DNA from: JBCCGR01 sp039029195
GTDB lineage: Bacteria; Pseudomonadota; Alphaproteobacteria; Rhizobiales; Rhizobiaceae
Assembly: GCA_039029195.1 (NCBI GenBank)
Contig: JBCCGR010000017.1
Span: forward strand, 1 to 64,000
Direction: 5' to 3'
Length of the DNA stretch: 64,000 nucleotides
Shown here: piece after piece, positions 8,225 through 17,423 of the stretch
Numbering within the stretch: the stretch's first letter is position 1
Layout: the number at the start of each line of letters is the position of its first letter
Made by a program: the position numbers and the translations under genes
The notes under the pieces: generated by a model
The model's database searches: none
What the model saw: only the letters and a program-made list of their open reading frames with translations
What the model was told of the DNA's origin: nothing

Positions 8225-9166
8225 TTACTTCAGAGCGTCAATCGCGGGTGCGACCTGCTCGCTGGTGCCAACCGCGACACCTTTGATATCACGCGCAATG
8301 CGACGAGCCAGTCCACTCAGCACGCGCCCGGCCCCAACCTCGGCGGCGGTTTCCACACCATTGGCTGCAAAAAACTCAACGGTCTCGCGCCAGCGCACCC
8401 GGCCTGTCACCTGCTCCACAAGTCGTTGACGAATTTCATCTGCGCCGGTGATTGGCGATGCAAGGACGTTTGCAACAACTGGCACCTTGGCGTCATTCAC
8501 GTTCGCATTGGCAAGCGCTTCCTGCATGGCATCAGCCGCTGGCGCCATGAGGCTGGAATGGAACGGTGCGGACACGGAAAGCGGAATTGCCCGTTTGGCG
8601 CCCTTCTCGGTGGCGAGCGCGATTGCTTTTTCAATCGCTTCGGCATGACCGGAAATCACAAGCTGCCCGCCACCATTGTCATTGGCAATCTGGCAATTGT
8701 TGTCGGCAGTGGAAGCGCTTTCGCAGATGGCAGTGACATCACTGTCCTCAAGACCGATGATGGCCGCCATCGCGCCGACACCCACAGGGACAGCAGCCTG
8801 CATGGCATTGCCACGAACGCGCAACAGCTTGGCGGTTTCGCCGACGCTGATTGCGCCTGACGCCGCAAGCGCGGAGTATTCACCAAGCGAATGGCCGGCC
8901 ACATAGGCCGCGGTCGTCACATCAAAACCTTGAGCCTCCATGGCCCGAACCGCGGCAAGGCTCACCGCCATCAGGGCGGGCTGCGCATTAGCAGTTAGCG
9001 TGAGGGTTTCTTCCGGGCCGTTGAAAATGAGAGCAGAGAGTTTTTCTCCAAGCGCCTCATCAACTTCATCAAAGACGGCGCGGGAGTCTGCAAATTCATC
9101 ATAAAGCGATTTGCCCATGCCAACGCTTTGGCTGCCCTGTCCGGGAAAGGTGAGTGCAAATACCAT
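8225..9166 (-). CDS. fabD: Malonyl-CoA:ACP transacylase
   Basis: Transfers malonyl from CoA to ACP to feed fatty-acid synthesis. The 313-residue product begins MVFALTFPGQGSQSVGMG at ATG 9166, the usual FabD start. The nucleophile Ser93 is in AGHSLGEYSALA and His202 in SAPFHSSLM. A longer reading with 16 extra residues up to 9214 is rejected because it adds a proline-rich piece not seen in the family. It is the first gene of the fab cluster, divergent from rpsF. Confidence 0.96.
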   Translation of the reverse strand: MVFALTFPGQGSQSVGMGKSLYDEFADSRAVFDEVDEALGEKLSALIFNGPEETLTLTANAQPALMAVSLAAVRAMEAQGFDVTTAAYVAGHSLGEYSALAASGAISVGETAKLLRVRGNAMQAAVPVGVGAMAAIIGLEDSDVTAICESASTADNNCQIANDNGGGQLVISGHAEAIEKAIALATEKGAKRAIPLSVSAPFHSSLMAPAADAMQEALANANVNDAKVPVVANVLASPITGADEIRQRLVEQVTGRVRWRETVEFFAANGVETAAEVGAGRVLSGLARRIARDIKGVAVGTSEQVAPAIDALK

Positions 9167-9635
9167 TCGTGTAGAACCTTCAAATCTGATCGGTGGCGGT
9201 GGAACCCCCACCATTCGCGCATAGTCTTGGCGCGACAGTTTGGTTGGCGGGGTCAGTGGCGATTTATGGTCGCAGTGTCAAGCCACAAGGCTGGATGACC
9301 GTTGATCGATCCTCGATATTCACCATCAAACAATGCCCGCATGGCAGCCGAGAGAAAGAGGCCCATGTTTCGCTTGCATTTACCCAAAGTCCGGCTATAA
9401 CCCGCGCCGTTACCCAAGAGTTCGGGCTTCCCTGTTGGTGGCTGAACGGAGGGCGATCTTCGAAACAATCCAGTTGGATCATTTCTGTGATCGCAGATTG
9501 CAACAGTTGCAATCGTTCTCCCGTGTCGCTGCTCTCGACTCTTAATCATCACGCCTTTCGGGCCCTGCGGCCACATCAGAAAAGCGTCGGTGAGGCTTTG
9601 CACATGGAAGCTCGTTGACAAGAAGAAAGGCGATT
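9167..9635. other. Divergent spacer between fabD and rpsF
   Basis: About 470 bp with no convincing gene: the open frames here have no family resemblance and no good start sites. It must hold promoters for both the fab and rpsF operons. The most striking element is a perfect 19-bp palindrome at 9496-9514, listed separately. Confidence 0.6.
9496..9514. promoter_or_regulatory. Perfect 19-bp palindrome, candidate operator
   Basis: GATTGCAAC, a single central A, then GTTGCAATC: every base of the 9-bp arms pairs. It lies about 120 bp upstream of rpsF and 330 bp upstream of fabD in a spacer otherwise free of repeats. The form suits a dimeric repressor or activator site; the factor is unknown. Confidence 0.4.
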
Positions 9636-10082
9636 ATGCCCCTTTACGAACATGTATTTCTGGCCCGTCAGGACGTTTCGGGTCAGCAGGTTGATGCTCT
9701 CGTTGAGCACTTCAAGTCAGTGATCGAAGACCACGAAGGTCGCGTTGGCAAGATTGAGAACTGGGGTCTGAAAACCCTGACGTTCCGCATCAACAAGAAC
9801 CGCAAGGCCCATTACGCGCTCATGAACATCGAAGCCTCACCTGCTGCGATGGCTGAAATGGAACGCCAGATGCGGCTACACGAAGACATTCTTCGCTACA
9901 TGACGATCCGCGTTGAAGAGCATGAGGAAGGCCCATCTGCCATCCTGCGTCGCAACGAGCGTGATGACCGCCGCGGCCGCGGTGGTGACCGTGGAGATCG
10001 CGGCCCGCGCCCACCGCGTGGAGATCGTCCCGGAGGTGATCGTCCTCCAAGAACTGAATCCGCACCGGCAGGAGACGCATAA
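9636..10082 (+). CDS. rpsF: 30S ribosomal protein S6
   Basis: A component of the small-subunit platform that binds with S18. The 148-residue protein starts MPLYEHVFLARQDVS at ATG 9636, with AGAAAGG just upstream, and shows the conserved RINKNRKAHY region. After about residue 100 it has a long R-, G-, D- and P-rich tail, an extension frequent in Hyphomicrobiales. Its TAA shares a base with the ATG of rpsR, indicating tight translational coupling. Confidence 0.97.
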   Translation: MPLYEHVFLARQDVSGQQVDALVEHFKSVIEDHEGRVGKIENWGLKTLTFRINKNRKAHYALMNIEASPAAMAEMERQMRLHEDILRYMTIRVEEHEEGPSAILRRNERDDRRGRGGDRGDRGPRPPRGDRPGGDRPPRTESAPAGDA

Positions 10083-10330
10083 TGGTTGCCATCGAACAAT
10101 TGCCCGTCCGTCGTCCGTTCCAGCGTCGCCGCAAAACCTGCCCGTTTTCCGGCGCGAACGCACCGAAGATCGACTACAAGGACGTTCGTCTTTTGCAGCG
10201 CTACATTTCCGAGCGCGGCAAAATCGTACCTTCCCGCATCACGGCTGTAAGCCACAAGAAACAGCGCGAACTGGCCCGTGCCATCAAACGCGCTCGCTTT
10301 CTCGGCCTTCTGCCTTACGCGGTTGGCTAA
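10082..10330 (+). CDS. rpsR: 30S ribosomal protein S18
   Basis: An 82-residue basic protein that pairs with S6 on the small subunit. It has RRPFQRRRKTCPFSG, then KIDYKDVRLLQRYISERGKI and the C-terminal KRARFLGLLPYA, all family hallmarks. The start overlaps the rpsF stop by one base. It belongs to the rpsF-rpsR-DUF2232-rplI operon. Confidence 0.98.
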   Translation: MVAIEQLPVRRPFQRRRKTCPFSGANAPKIDYKDVRLLQRYISERGKIVPSRITAVSHKKQRELARAIKRARFLGLLPYAVG

Positions 10331-10465
10331 CGAACGACCGGCGCACATGCGCCGTGCAGGCGTTTGGCGACCAGCCAAACTGCCATGAACCAAACAAAAG
10401 TTGGGCGGACCTAGGTCCGCTCTAACTGCCCGGCGTAAAGCTCAAACGGCAGGACAGCGAGACCG

Positions 10466-11404
10466 ATGAACACAAAAACCATCCTGTTTGCAATTATTGC
10501 CGGCCTTGCCGCTGCAGTGATGTCGGCTGCCCCGCAGTCGGGCAGTGGCTTTGGGTTGGCGCTTTCGTTCTTCGCCGCTGTCCCCATCATCGTTGTCTGT
10601 TTGGGCTGGGGCACACTTTCCGCCATCATCGCCTCGGCTATCGCGGCTCTCGCCACAGTTCTTGCAGGCGATTTCCAGTCCGGCATCGTGCTGGCACTTG
10701 TCACTGTGTTGCCCGCCGCCTGGATCGGGCACATGACCAGCCTGTCGCGCATTGATGATGACGGGCAGGAAACCTGGTTCCCGCTTGGCGACATTCTGTT
10801 TCGCGCAACGCTGTACTTTGCAATCCTCACTGTCGCGCTTGGCATCATGGTGGGCTTCACCACTGAAAAACTCACCGAAGCCATTGCGCAGCTGATGCGC
10901 GAGTTTTTGGCGCAGAGCCAGCAGCAGGGTCAGATCGATCCCGATGCTCTTTTGAACAATGCGCGCTACTATGCCTACGTGCTGCCATTCGTCATCCCGG
11001 TCAGCATGATGTTCCTCATGTTGACCAACTGGTTGATCGCAACCCGGCTTGCCCGAAACTTCAACCTCACGCCACGGCCACGCGATTACATTGCCGGCAC
11101 GCTCGATTTGCCGATCATGGCTCTTCCTGCATTTGCCGTTGCGGTCATCGCCTCTTTGCTTGGCGGATCAATCGGACTGATGGCGCAGCCATTTGTTGGC
11201 GCGCTGGGGTTTGCGCTCTCACTTGTCGGACTTGCCGTGCTGCACCTTATTTCAACGGGCCGCTCGGGACGTGGCGCACTGTTGGCAATCGTCTACACGC
11301 TGATCCTGTTCCTGGGCATTCCACTCGTCATATTCACTGCGCTGGGCATCGCAGAACTCCTCATGCGGATTCGTGCCCGGCGCACACCACCACCCAATCC
11401 ATAG
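10466..11404 (+). CDS. DUF2232-type integral membrane protein
   Basis: A 312-residue protein with about eight hydrophobic segments and few charged loops, ending in a basic tail (MRIRARRTPPPNP). Its position between rpsR and rplI is typical for DUF2232 proteins of alphaproteobacteria. The family is uncharacterised; relatives are sometimes compared to substrate-binding components of membrane transporters. An open frame opposite (10411-10884) is a shadow of this GC-rich membrane gene. Function unknown; family call rests on context and topology. Confidence 0.7.
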   Translation: MNTKTILFAIIAGLAAAVMSAAPQSGSGFGLALSFFAAVPIIVVCLGWGTLSAIIASAIAALATVLAGDFQSGIVLALVTVLPAAWIGHMTSLSRIDDDGQETWFPLGDILFRATLYFAILTVALGIMVGFTTEKLTEAIAQLMREFLAQSQQQGQIDPDALLNNARYYAYVLPFVIPVSMMFLMLTNWLIATRLARNFNLTPRPRDYIAGTLDLPIMALPAFAVAVIASLLGGSIGLMAQPFVGALGFALSLVGLAVLHLISTGRSGRGALLAIVYTLILFLGIPLVIFTALGIAELLMRIRARRTPPPNP

Positions 11405-11458
11405 CGCCAGCACCGCGTTGAAACATCGACCAGACGGTCACTCGAAAGGAAAACAAAA

Positions 11459-12088
11459 ATGGAAATCATTCTCTTGGAACGCATTCCAAAACTCGGTCAG
11501 ATGGGCGACACCGTCTCCGTGAAGGACGGCTATGCCCGCAACTTCCTGCTGCCACAGGGCAAAGCGCTTCGCGCCAACAAGGCGAACCTTGCTCGCTTTG
11601 AGTCCGAGCGCGCGCAGCTTGAAGCCCGCAACCTGGAGCGCCGCACCGAAGCGCAGGCCGTTGCCGACAAGCTTGACGGCAATGCCTACATTGCCGTTCG
11701 CTCTGCTGGTGAAACCGGTCAGCTTTATGGTTCAGTTGCCACGCGCGACATTGCCGCGATCCTCGAAGAAAACGGGTTCACCGTTGGCCGCAACCAGGTT
11801 GAGCTGAACCAGCCCATCAAGGTCATCGGCCTGCACGAGGTTGTCATCCGCCTCCATCCGGAAGTTGAAGCCTCCGTTACAATTAACGTTGCCCGCTCCG
11901 AAGACGAAGCCGAACGGCAAGCCGCTGGTGAAGACCTCACCAAACGCGAAGCGTTCGAATTCGATATCGAAGACGAGGATGAAGACGACGACATCGACGT
12001 GGATGCGCTGTTCGACAATCCCGAAGACGCTGAAGCTGTTGCCGGTGATGACGCTGCCGAAGACGGCGAAGAAGAGCCCACAACCTGA
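11459..12088 (+). CDS. rplI: 50S ribosomal protein L9
   Basis: Binds 23S rRNA at the base of the L1 stalk. It starts MEIILLERIPKLGQMGDTVSVKDGYARNFLLP, shown here in part as the family signature GDTVSVKDGYARNFLLP, and includes the C-domain segment ending RLHPEVEASVTINVARS. The 209 residues exceed the usual 150 because of an acidic tail of about 55 residues dominated by D and E. Such tails occur in related alphaproteobacteria. Last gene of the rpsF operon. Confidence 0.96.
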   Translation: MEIILLERIPKLGQMGDTVSVKDGYARNFLLPQGKALRANKANLARFESERAQLEARNLERRTEAQAVADKLDGNAYIAVRSAGETGQLYGSVATRDIAAILEENGFTVGRNQVELNQPIKVIGLHEVVIRLHPEVEASVTINVARSEDEAERQAAGEDLTKREAFEFDIEDEDEDDDIDVDALFDNPEDAEAVAGDDAAEDGEEEPTT

Positions 12089-12122
12089 TTGGTTGTAGTG
12101 CCACATTCGAGGCACTGAAATG

Positions 12123-12157
12123 CAACCCGACCCCCTGTTTCTGAGGGTTTCGGGTTG
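12123..12157 (+). terminator. Possible rplI terminator hairpin
   Basis: CAACCCGA (12123-12130) pairs with TCGGGTTG (12150-12157), 35 bp after the rplI stop. No T-run follows, so termination strength is uncertain. Confidence 0.4.
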
Positions 12158-12228
12158 TGCTCTACAACCGACCGCGTGATACGGCACGGCATCGCCGAGG
12201 GAAACAAGCGATAGCCAAATGCCCAATT

Positions 12229-12254
12229 TCCCTCCCCTTTTCCAAGGGGAGGGA
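12229..12254. repeat. 11-bp perfect inverted repeat upstream of lysE
   Basis: TCCCTCCCCTT (12229-12239), loop TTCC, then AAGGGGAGGGA (12244-12254). The very stable stem lies 32 bases before the transporter ATG and contains the only purine-rich ribosome-binding-like stretch nearby, so it could influence its translation, or it may simply be an intergenic repeat. Confidence 0.45.
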
Positions 12255-12286
12255 GACAACAATGACTAGAACCGACGAAATTCTCC

Positions 12287-12901
12287 ATGTCCATCATCAC
12301 CCCCGCACTTTCCGGTTTTGCCCTGGGCGGCGGGTTGATTATCGCGATTGGTGCACAAAACGCCTTCATTCTGCGTCAGGGCCTCATCCGTCAGCACGTT
12401 TTTATCCTCTGCCTGATTTGCGCACTCTCGGACGCTGCACTGATCGCGCTTGGCGTTGCTGGTCTTGGTGCGCTTGTTGAAGCCAATCCAGCCCTTACGT
12501 TCTGGGTGGCGATTGCAGGTGCTGCCTTTCTTATCTGTTATGGACTGTTCGCTCTCAATCGCGCCCGACACCCCCAATCGATGACACTTGCGCAGGAAAA
12601 TGCCCTGTCAGCACGTGCAGCAATCGCCACCGTTTTGGGCTTCACCTTCTTGAATCCACACGTTTATCTCGACACGGTGGTTCTGGTGGGCGGCCTTTCC
12701 GCCCAGTATCAGGGCACAGCGCGTCTCGCATTTGCCATTGGAGCTATGAGCGCATCGTTCGTGTGGTTCTTCGGGCTGGGATATGGGGCACGGTTGCTCA
12801 CCCCGATTTTCACCAAGGCCCGCTCCTGGCAGGTGCTTGATCTCATCATCGCAGCAGTGATGTTCTGGCTTGCAGCCTCGCTGCTTTTGCCGCTGATTTG
12901 A
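12287..12901 (+). CDS. LysE/ArgO-family amino-acid exporter
   Basis: A 204-residue inner-membrane protein with about six hydrophobic segments. The start region with IGAQNAFILRQGL and the middle TFLNPHVYLDTVVLVGG are the signatures of LysE/ArgO exporters, which move basic amino acids out of the cell. An ATG at 12262 in another frame has a better-looking ribosome site but gives a nonsense product. No LysG/ArgP-type regulator is next to it. The substrate (lysine or arginine) cannot be settled from sequence. Confidence 0.88.
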   Translation: MSIITPALSGFALGGGLIIAIGAQNAFILRQGLIRQHVFILCLICALSDAALIALGVAGLGALVEANPALTFWVAIAGAAFLICYGLFALNRARHPQSMTLAQENALSARAAIATVLGFTFLNPHVYLDTVVLVGGLSAQYQGTARLAFAIGAMSASFVWFFGLGYGARLLTPIFTKARSWQVLDLIIAAVMFWLAASLLLPLI

Positions 12902-12919
12902 CCGGCACAAATAAAAAGA

Positions 12920-12955
12920 CCCGCTTCCCCTCTCCGGACGAAGTGAGGAAGCGGG
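12920..12955. terminator. Strong hairpin after the LysE-family gene
   Basis: CCCGCTTCC (12920-12928) pairs perfectly with GGAAGCGGG (12947-12955), 19 bp after the stop. An A-run precedes it, so the T-run needed for intrinsic termination lies on the minus strand; it may work in both directions or end a minus-strand transcript. Confidence 0.6.
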
Positions 12956-13152
12956 CCACATTCGATCGACAAGTGGGGCGTTATGTCGATCCGAACGTTG
13001 TTGACGCCCAAGTTAGGCGAATTCCACTGTTTGGTGTGTGCGGTTCTACACATGACGGGTTAATTTTGGGCTTCAGGTTGTATTTTTCGAAGATTTTGAC
13101 CCCCCTACAACCAGTGATGGTTTACAGAGGGTTAACAGGGCCGGGCTCATAG

Positions 13153-13181
13153 TTGACGTGACCGGTAAGTCTGACCATAAG
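13153..13181 (+). promoter_or_regulatory. Promoter-like hexamers upstream of cysS
   Basis: TTGACG at 13153-13158, 17 bp, then CATAAG at 13176-13181. Good -35 match and ideal spacing, weak -10. Transcription from here would give a leader of roughly 280 bases containing the palindrome and tandem repeat. Confidence 0.35.
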
Positions 13182-13220
13182 AGCGCTATGGAAACGGATC
13201 GCACATTGCCATTCTCGCCC

Positions 13221-13259
13221 CAGCGTTCGAACGCTGGTTGCATTATCGGTTGCATTATT
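13221..13259. repeat. 16-bp palindrome followed by two 12-bp direct repeats
   Basis: CAGCGTTCGAACGCTG (13221-13236) is a perfect palindrome. It runs into GGTTGCATTATC (13236-13247) and GGTTGCATTATT (13248-13259), a tandem pair differing at the last base. No known factor is assigned; operator sites or a structured leader are possible. Confidence 0.45.
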
Positions 13260-13469
13260 CGCTAGCGCTTCACCGCTGGCTGGCCGTTTCTGTTTCAGAT
13301 TTCAAAAAACAAAAACGACCCGCCAGGGACGCGACGATTGTGCTTGTCGAATGCAACGCGTTTGGAAGCGCGGGAACGTTTTGAATGTGTCACCGCTTTT
13401 GGTGATGAGCGAAAAAACAGGAACAGCGCACGCGAGCGGATGCCGTTCACGTGACCAGAGGGAAACGAG

Positions 13470-14888
<1,419 letters not shown>

Positions 14889-14917
14889 GATTGGAGCAGG
14901 GATCTGAATTCTCAGTG

Positions 14918-15139
14918 TTCACCCCCCTCTGTCCCTTCGGGACATCTCCCCCGCAAGGGGGGAGATCGGAAACTGAGACGCCGTGCCAAACATCGGGTAT
15001 CAACCTCGCCGATTGTGCTACGTTGAATCCGAGACTTGCAATGCACTCCAACAATTTCCCCTCTTTCAGGGGGTCCGAAGGACGGGAAGCGGCGCGTGAC
15101 GCGACCCCCCTCAGCTCTTGGCTAACAGAGGGGGGTGAA
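14918..15139. mobile_element. MITE-like mosaic repeat, copy 1
   Basis: Begins TTCACCCCCCTCTGTC and ends CAGAGGGGGGTGAA, so the ends are inverted repeats. Inside are GACATCTCCCCCGCAAGG and CACTCCAACAAT, both shared with copy 2 at 15583-15771. Such C-rich elements are scattered in Hyphomicrobiales genomes and are non-autonomous. It starts 30 bp after cysS and runs up to the DUF559 gene. Confidence 0.7.
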
Positions 15140-15181
15140 TTTCAGTTCGCGACGAACACCCCTGCAAGCGGTCAATCCGAT

Positions 15182-15571
15182 ATGCCCCATGAAAGCATAC
15201 CGAAGCGCCAACGTTCAAATGCACGTGCAATGCGCCGTGCCATGACCGATTCAGAATTGAAATTCTGGAATGCAGTCCGTGCACATCGGTTGATGGGGTT
15301 GAAGTTCAGGCGACAGCTACCGATCGGAAACTACATTGTTGATTTTGCATTGCCGGAATACCGGCTGATTGTTGAAATTGATGGTTCTCAACACGCGGCA
15401 GAATCCAATCGCAACAAAGAGTTAAATCGGACCGCGTTTCTCGAAAGTCAGGGATGGCACGTTCTGCGGTTCTGGAACCACGAAGTGCTCAGCGATATTG
15501 ATGGTGTTTGCGATCCTATTCTTCGCTATCTGACGTCAATTGGCGTTGTTTTTGCGGATAGCGATCAATGA
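15182..15571 (+). CDS. DUF559 (Vsr-like) endonuclease-domain protein
   Basis: About 129 residues from ATG 15182. The core is typical DUF559: MTDSELKFWNAVR, then LKFRRQLPIGNYIVDF, LIVEIDGSQH and GWHVLRFWNHEV, matching the restriction-endonuclease-like fold related to Vsr, with active-site D and E-x-D residues. The frame is open upstream to 14885, but those 99 codons are translated MITE sequence, so the short start is chosen. The gene lies exactly between two copies of the repeat, suggesting they travel together. Biological target unknown. Confidence 0.75.
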   Translation: MPHESIPKRQRSNARAMRRAMTDSELKFWNAVRAHRLMGLKFRRQLPIGNYIVDFALPEYRLIVEIDGSQHAAESNRNKELNRTAFLESQGWHVLRFWNHEVLSDIDGVCDPILRYLTSIGVVFADSDQ

Positions 15572-15582
15572 GTTTTCAGCAT

Positions 15583-15771
15583 TACACCCCCCTCTGTCCC
15601 TTCGAGACATCTCCCCCGCAAGGAGGGAGATCAGATGCTGAGCCGTTGTGCCACGTACCAACTTTTAGCCTGACCGCTTCCGTCACGTTAAATACCAAAC
15701 TTGCCGCGCACTCCAACAATCTCCCCCCTTGCGGGGGAGATGTCAGCCTTGGGCTGACAGAGGGGGGTGAA
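15583..15771. mobile_element. MITE-like mosaic repeat, copy 2
   Basis: Begins ACACCCCCCTCTGTC and ends GACAGAGGGGGGTGAA, with internal GACATCTCCCCCGCAAGG and CACTCCAACAAT as in copy 1. It also has an internal pair CTCCCCC...GGGGGAGATGTC. It starts 12 bp after the nuclease stop and ends 56 bp before cimA. Confidence 0.7.
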
Positions 15772-15827
15772 TCACCAACCAACCTCCCCTTGCCGTGTTC
15801 CAGCACACAAAATTTCAGGCCAAACAA

Positions 15828-17423
15828 ATGACCAAAGACCGCCTTTATCTCTTCGACACCACACTGCGAGATGGGGCGCAGACCCCGGGCATCGATTTTT
15901 CCGTTGAAGACAAGATCGCCATCGCAAACATGCTCGACGAGTTCGGTCTCGATTATGTGGAGGGCGGGTATCCCGGCGCAAATCCAACGGACACGGAATT
16001 CTTCGCAAAGAACCGAACCAGGAATGCGACCTTCACCGCCTTTGGCATGACCAAGCGGGCCGGCGTTTCAACGTCCAACGATCCGGGGCTTGCCGCACTC
16101 ATCTCATCCGCGGCGCCCGCCATCTGCTATGTAGCAAAGAGCTGGGACTATCACGTACGCGTCGCGCTGGGCTGCACAAATGAAGAAAATCTGGAGAGCA
16201 TTCAGGCGTCAGTCACGGCAGCAACAAATGCTGGCAAAGAGGCGATGATCGATTGCGAGCATTTCTTCGACGGTTATAAGGCCAATCCGGAGTATGCGCT
16301 TTCGTGCGCCCGAGAAGCGTTTGAAGCTGGCGCACGCTGGGTTGTGTTGTGCGACACCAATGGTGGCACCCAGCCTGATGAAGTCGCAAACATTGTCGGC
16401 GATGTGCTGCGCCATGTTCCAGGCGACAATCTGGGCATTCATGCCCACAACGACACCGGTCAGGCGGTGGCAAATTCGCTTGCCGCCGTTGATGCCGGTG
16501 TGCGCCAGATTCAAGGCACCCTGAACGGGATCGGCGAGCGGTGTGGCAACGCGAACATGGTCACATTGATCCCGACGTTGGCCTTAAAACCACATTGGGC
16601 GGATCGCTTCGAAATCGGCATTCAGGCCGACAAACTGGCCGAAATCACCAAGCTCTCCCGCGCCTTTGATGAACTGCTCAATCGCGCCCCGGAAACGCAG
16701 GCGCCTTATGTGGGCTCATCCGCCTTCTCCACCAAAGCCGGTATTCACGCTTCCGCCCTTTTGAAAGACCCGCAGACCTACGAGCATGTGCCGCCAGAAG
16801 CAGTAGGCAACCGCCGTCATGTGATGGTGTCCGATCAGGGCGGAAAGTCAAACTTCATTGCCGAACTGAACAAGCGCGGCATCGAGGTCGAAAAGGACAA
16901 TCCCCGTCTCGACACGCTGATTGCATTGGTGAAGGAACACGAAGCTAAGGGCTTTGCCTACGAAGCGGCAGATGCCAGCTTCGAACTTCTCGCCCGCCGA
17001 ACACTCGGCGCTGTGCCGAGCTATTTTCTGGTTGATAGTTTTCGGGTTGGTGTTGAACGTCGTTTCAATGCACGGGGCGAAATTGTCACCGTGTCCGAGG
17101 CGGTGGTGAAGCTCGCGGTCGACGGTGAGATTCTCCACTCCGTCGCCGAGGGTCACGGACCGGTCAATGCGCTCGATAAAGCCCTGCGCAAGGACCTTGG
17201 AAAATACCAGGACCGGATCGCCGATCTGGAACTGGTGGATTACAAAGTGCGCATTCTGAACGGCGGCACGGAAGCCATCACGAGGGTGCTCATCGAATCC
17301 ACGGACGCCACCGGCATTCGCTGGTGGACGGTCGGCGTTTCGGATAACATCATTGACGCGTCGTTTCAGGCGCTCATCGATTCCATCAATTACAAGCTGG
17401 TGAAGCAGGATCAATCCAGTTGA
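15828..17423 (+). CDS. cimA: (R)-citramalate synthase
   Basis: Condenses pyruvate and acetyl-CoA to citramalate, giving a threonine-independent route to 2-oxobutyrate and isoleucine. The 531-residue protein starts MTKDRLYLFDTTLRDGAQTPG at ATG 15828. It has the HMGL-like barrel with metal-binding HAHNDTGQA (shown as GIHAHNDTG) and GTLNGIGERCGNAN, and a C-terminal LeuA-type regulatory domain from about residue 400. The long linker and YVGSSAFSTKAGIHAS mark the CimA type rather than isopropylmalate synthase. rarD overlaps its stop codon. Confidence 0.92.
   Translation: MTKDRLYLFDTTLRDGAQTPGIDFSVEDKIAIANMLDEFGLDYVEGGYPGANPTDTEFFAKNRTRNATFTAFGMTKRAGVSTSNDPGLAALISSAAPAICYVAKSWDYHVRVALGCTNEENLESIQASVTAATNAGKEAMIDCEHFFDGYKANPEYALSCAREAFEAGARWVVLCDTNGGTQPDEVANIVGDVLRHVPGDNLGIHAHNDTGQAVANSLAAVDAGVRQIQGTLNGIGERCGNANMVTLIPTLALKPHWADRFEIGIQADKLAEITKLSRAFDELLNRAPETQAPYVGSSAFSTKAGIHASALLKDPQTYEHVPPEAVGNRRHVMVSDQGGKSNFIAELNKRGIEVEKDNPRLDTLIALVKEHEAKGFAYEAADASFELLARRTLGAVPSYFLVDSFRVGVERRFNARGEIVTVSEAVVKLAVDGEILHSVAEGHGPVNALDKALRKDLGKYQDRIADLELVDYKVRILNGGTEAITRVLIESTDATGIRWWTVGVSDNIIDASFQALIDSINYKLVKQDQSS

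Larger units (their letters stand above)
12902..13469. other. 568-bp spacer between the LysE-family gene and cysS
   Basis: No convincing gene is seen. It contains a strong hairpin (12920-12955), a near-CtrA half-match TTTA-N7-TTAA at 13121-13135, a promoter-like pair (13153-13181), a 16-bp palindrome (13221-13236) and a tandem 12-bp repeat (13236-13259). The density of elements suggests regulation of cysS or a small RNA. Confidence 0.5.

Noticed and set aside
9193..9618. Plus- and minus-strand frames between fabD and rpsF
   Set aside because: No family, poor starts, and the spacer must hold two promoters.
12262..12480. ATG with a strong ribosome-site-like stretch before the LysE-family gene
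   Set aside because: The frame encodes an implausible peptide overlapping the transporter; the purine stretch is part of a perfect hairpin.
13236..13259. Tandem 12-bp repeat as a CRISPR or VNTR
   Set aside because: Only two units, no spacers and no cas genes in the window.
15568..15831. Open frame of 87 codons after the nuclease gene
   Set aside because: Entirely repeat sequence, with no family resemblance, and overlaps cimA start.
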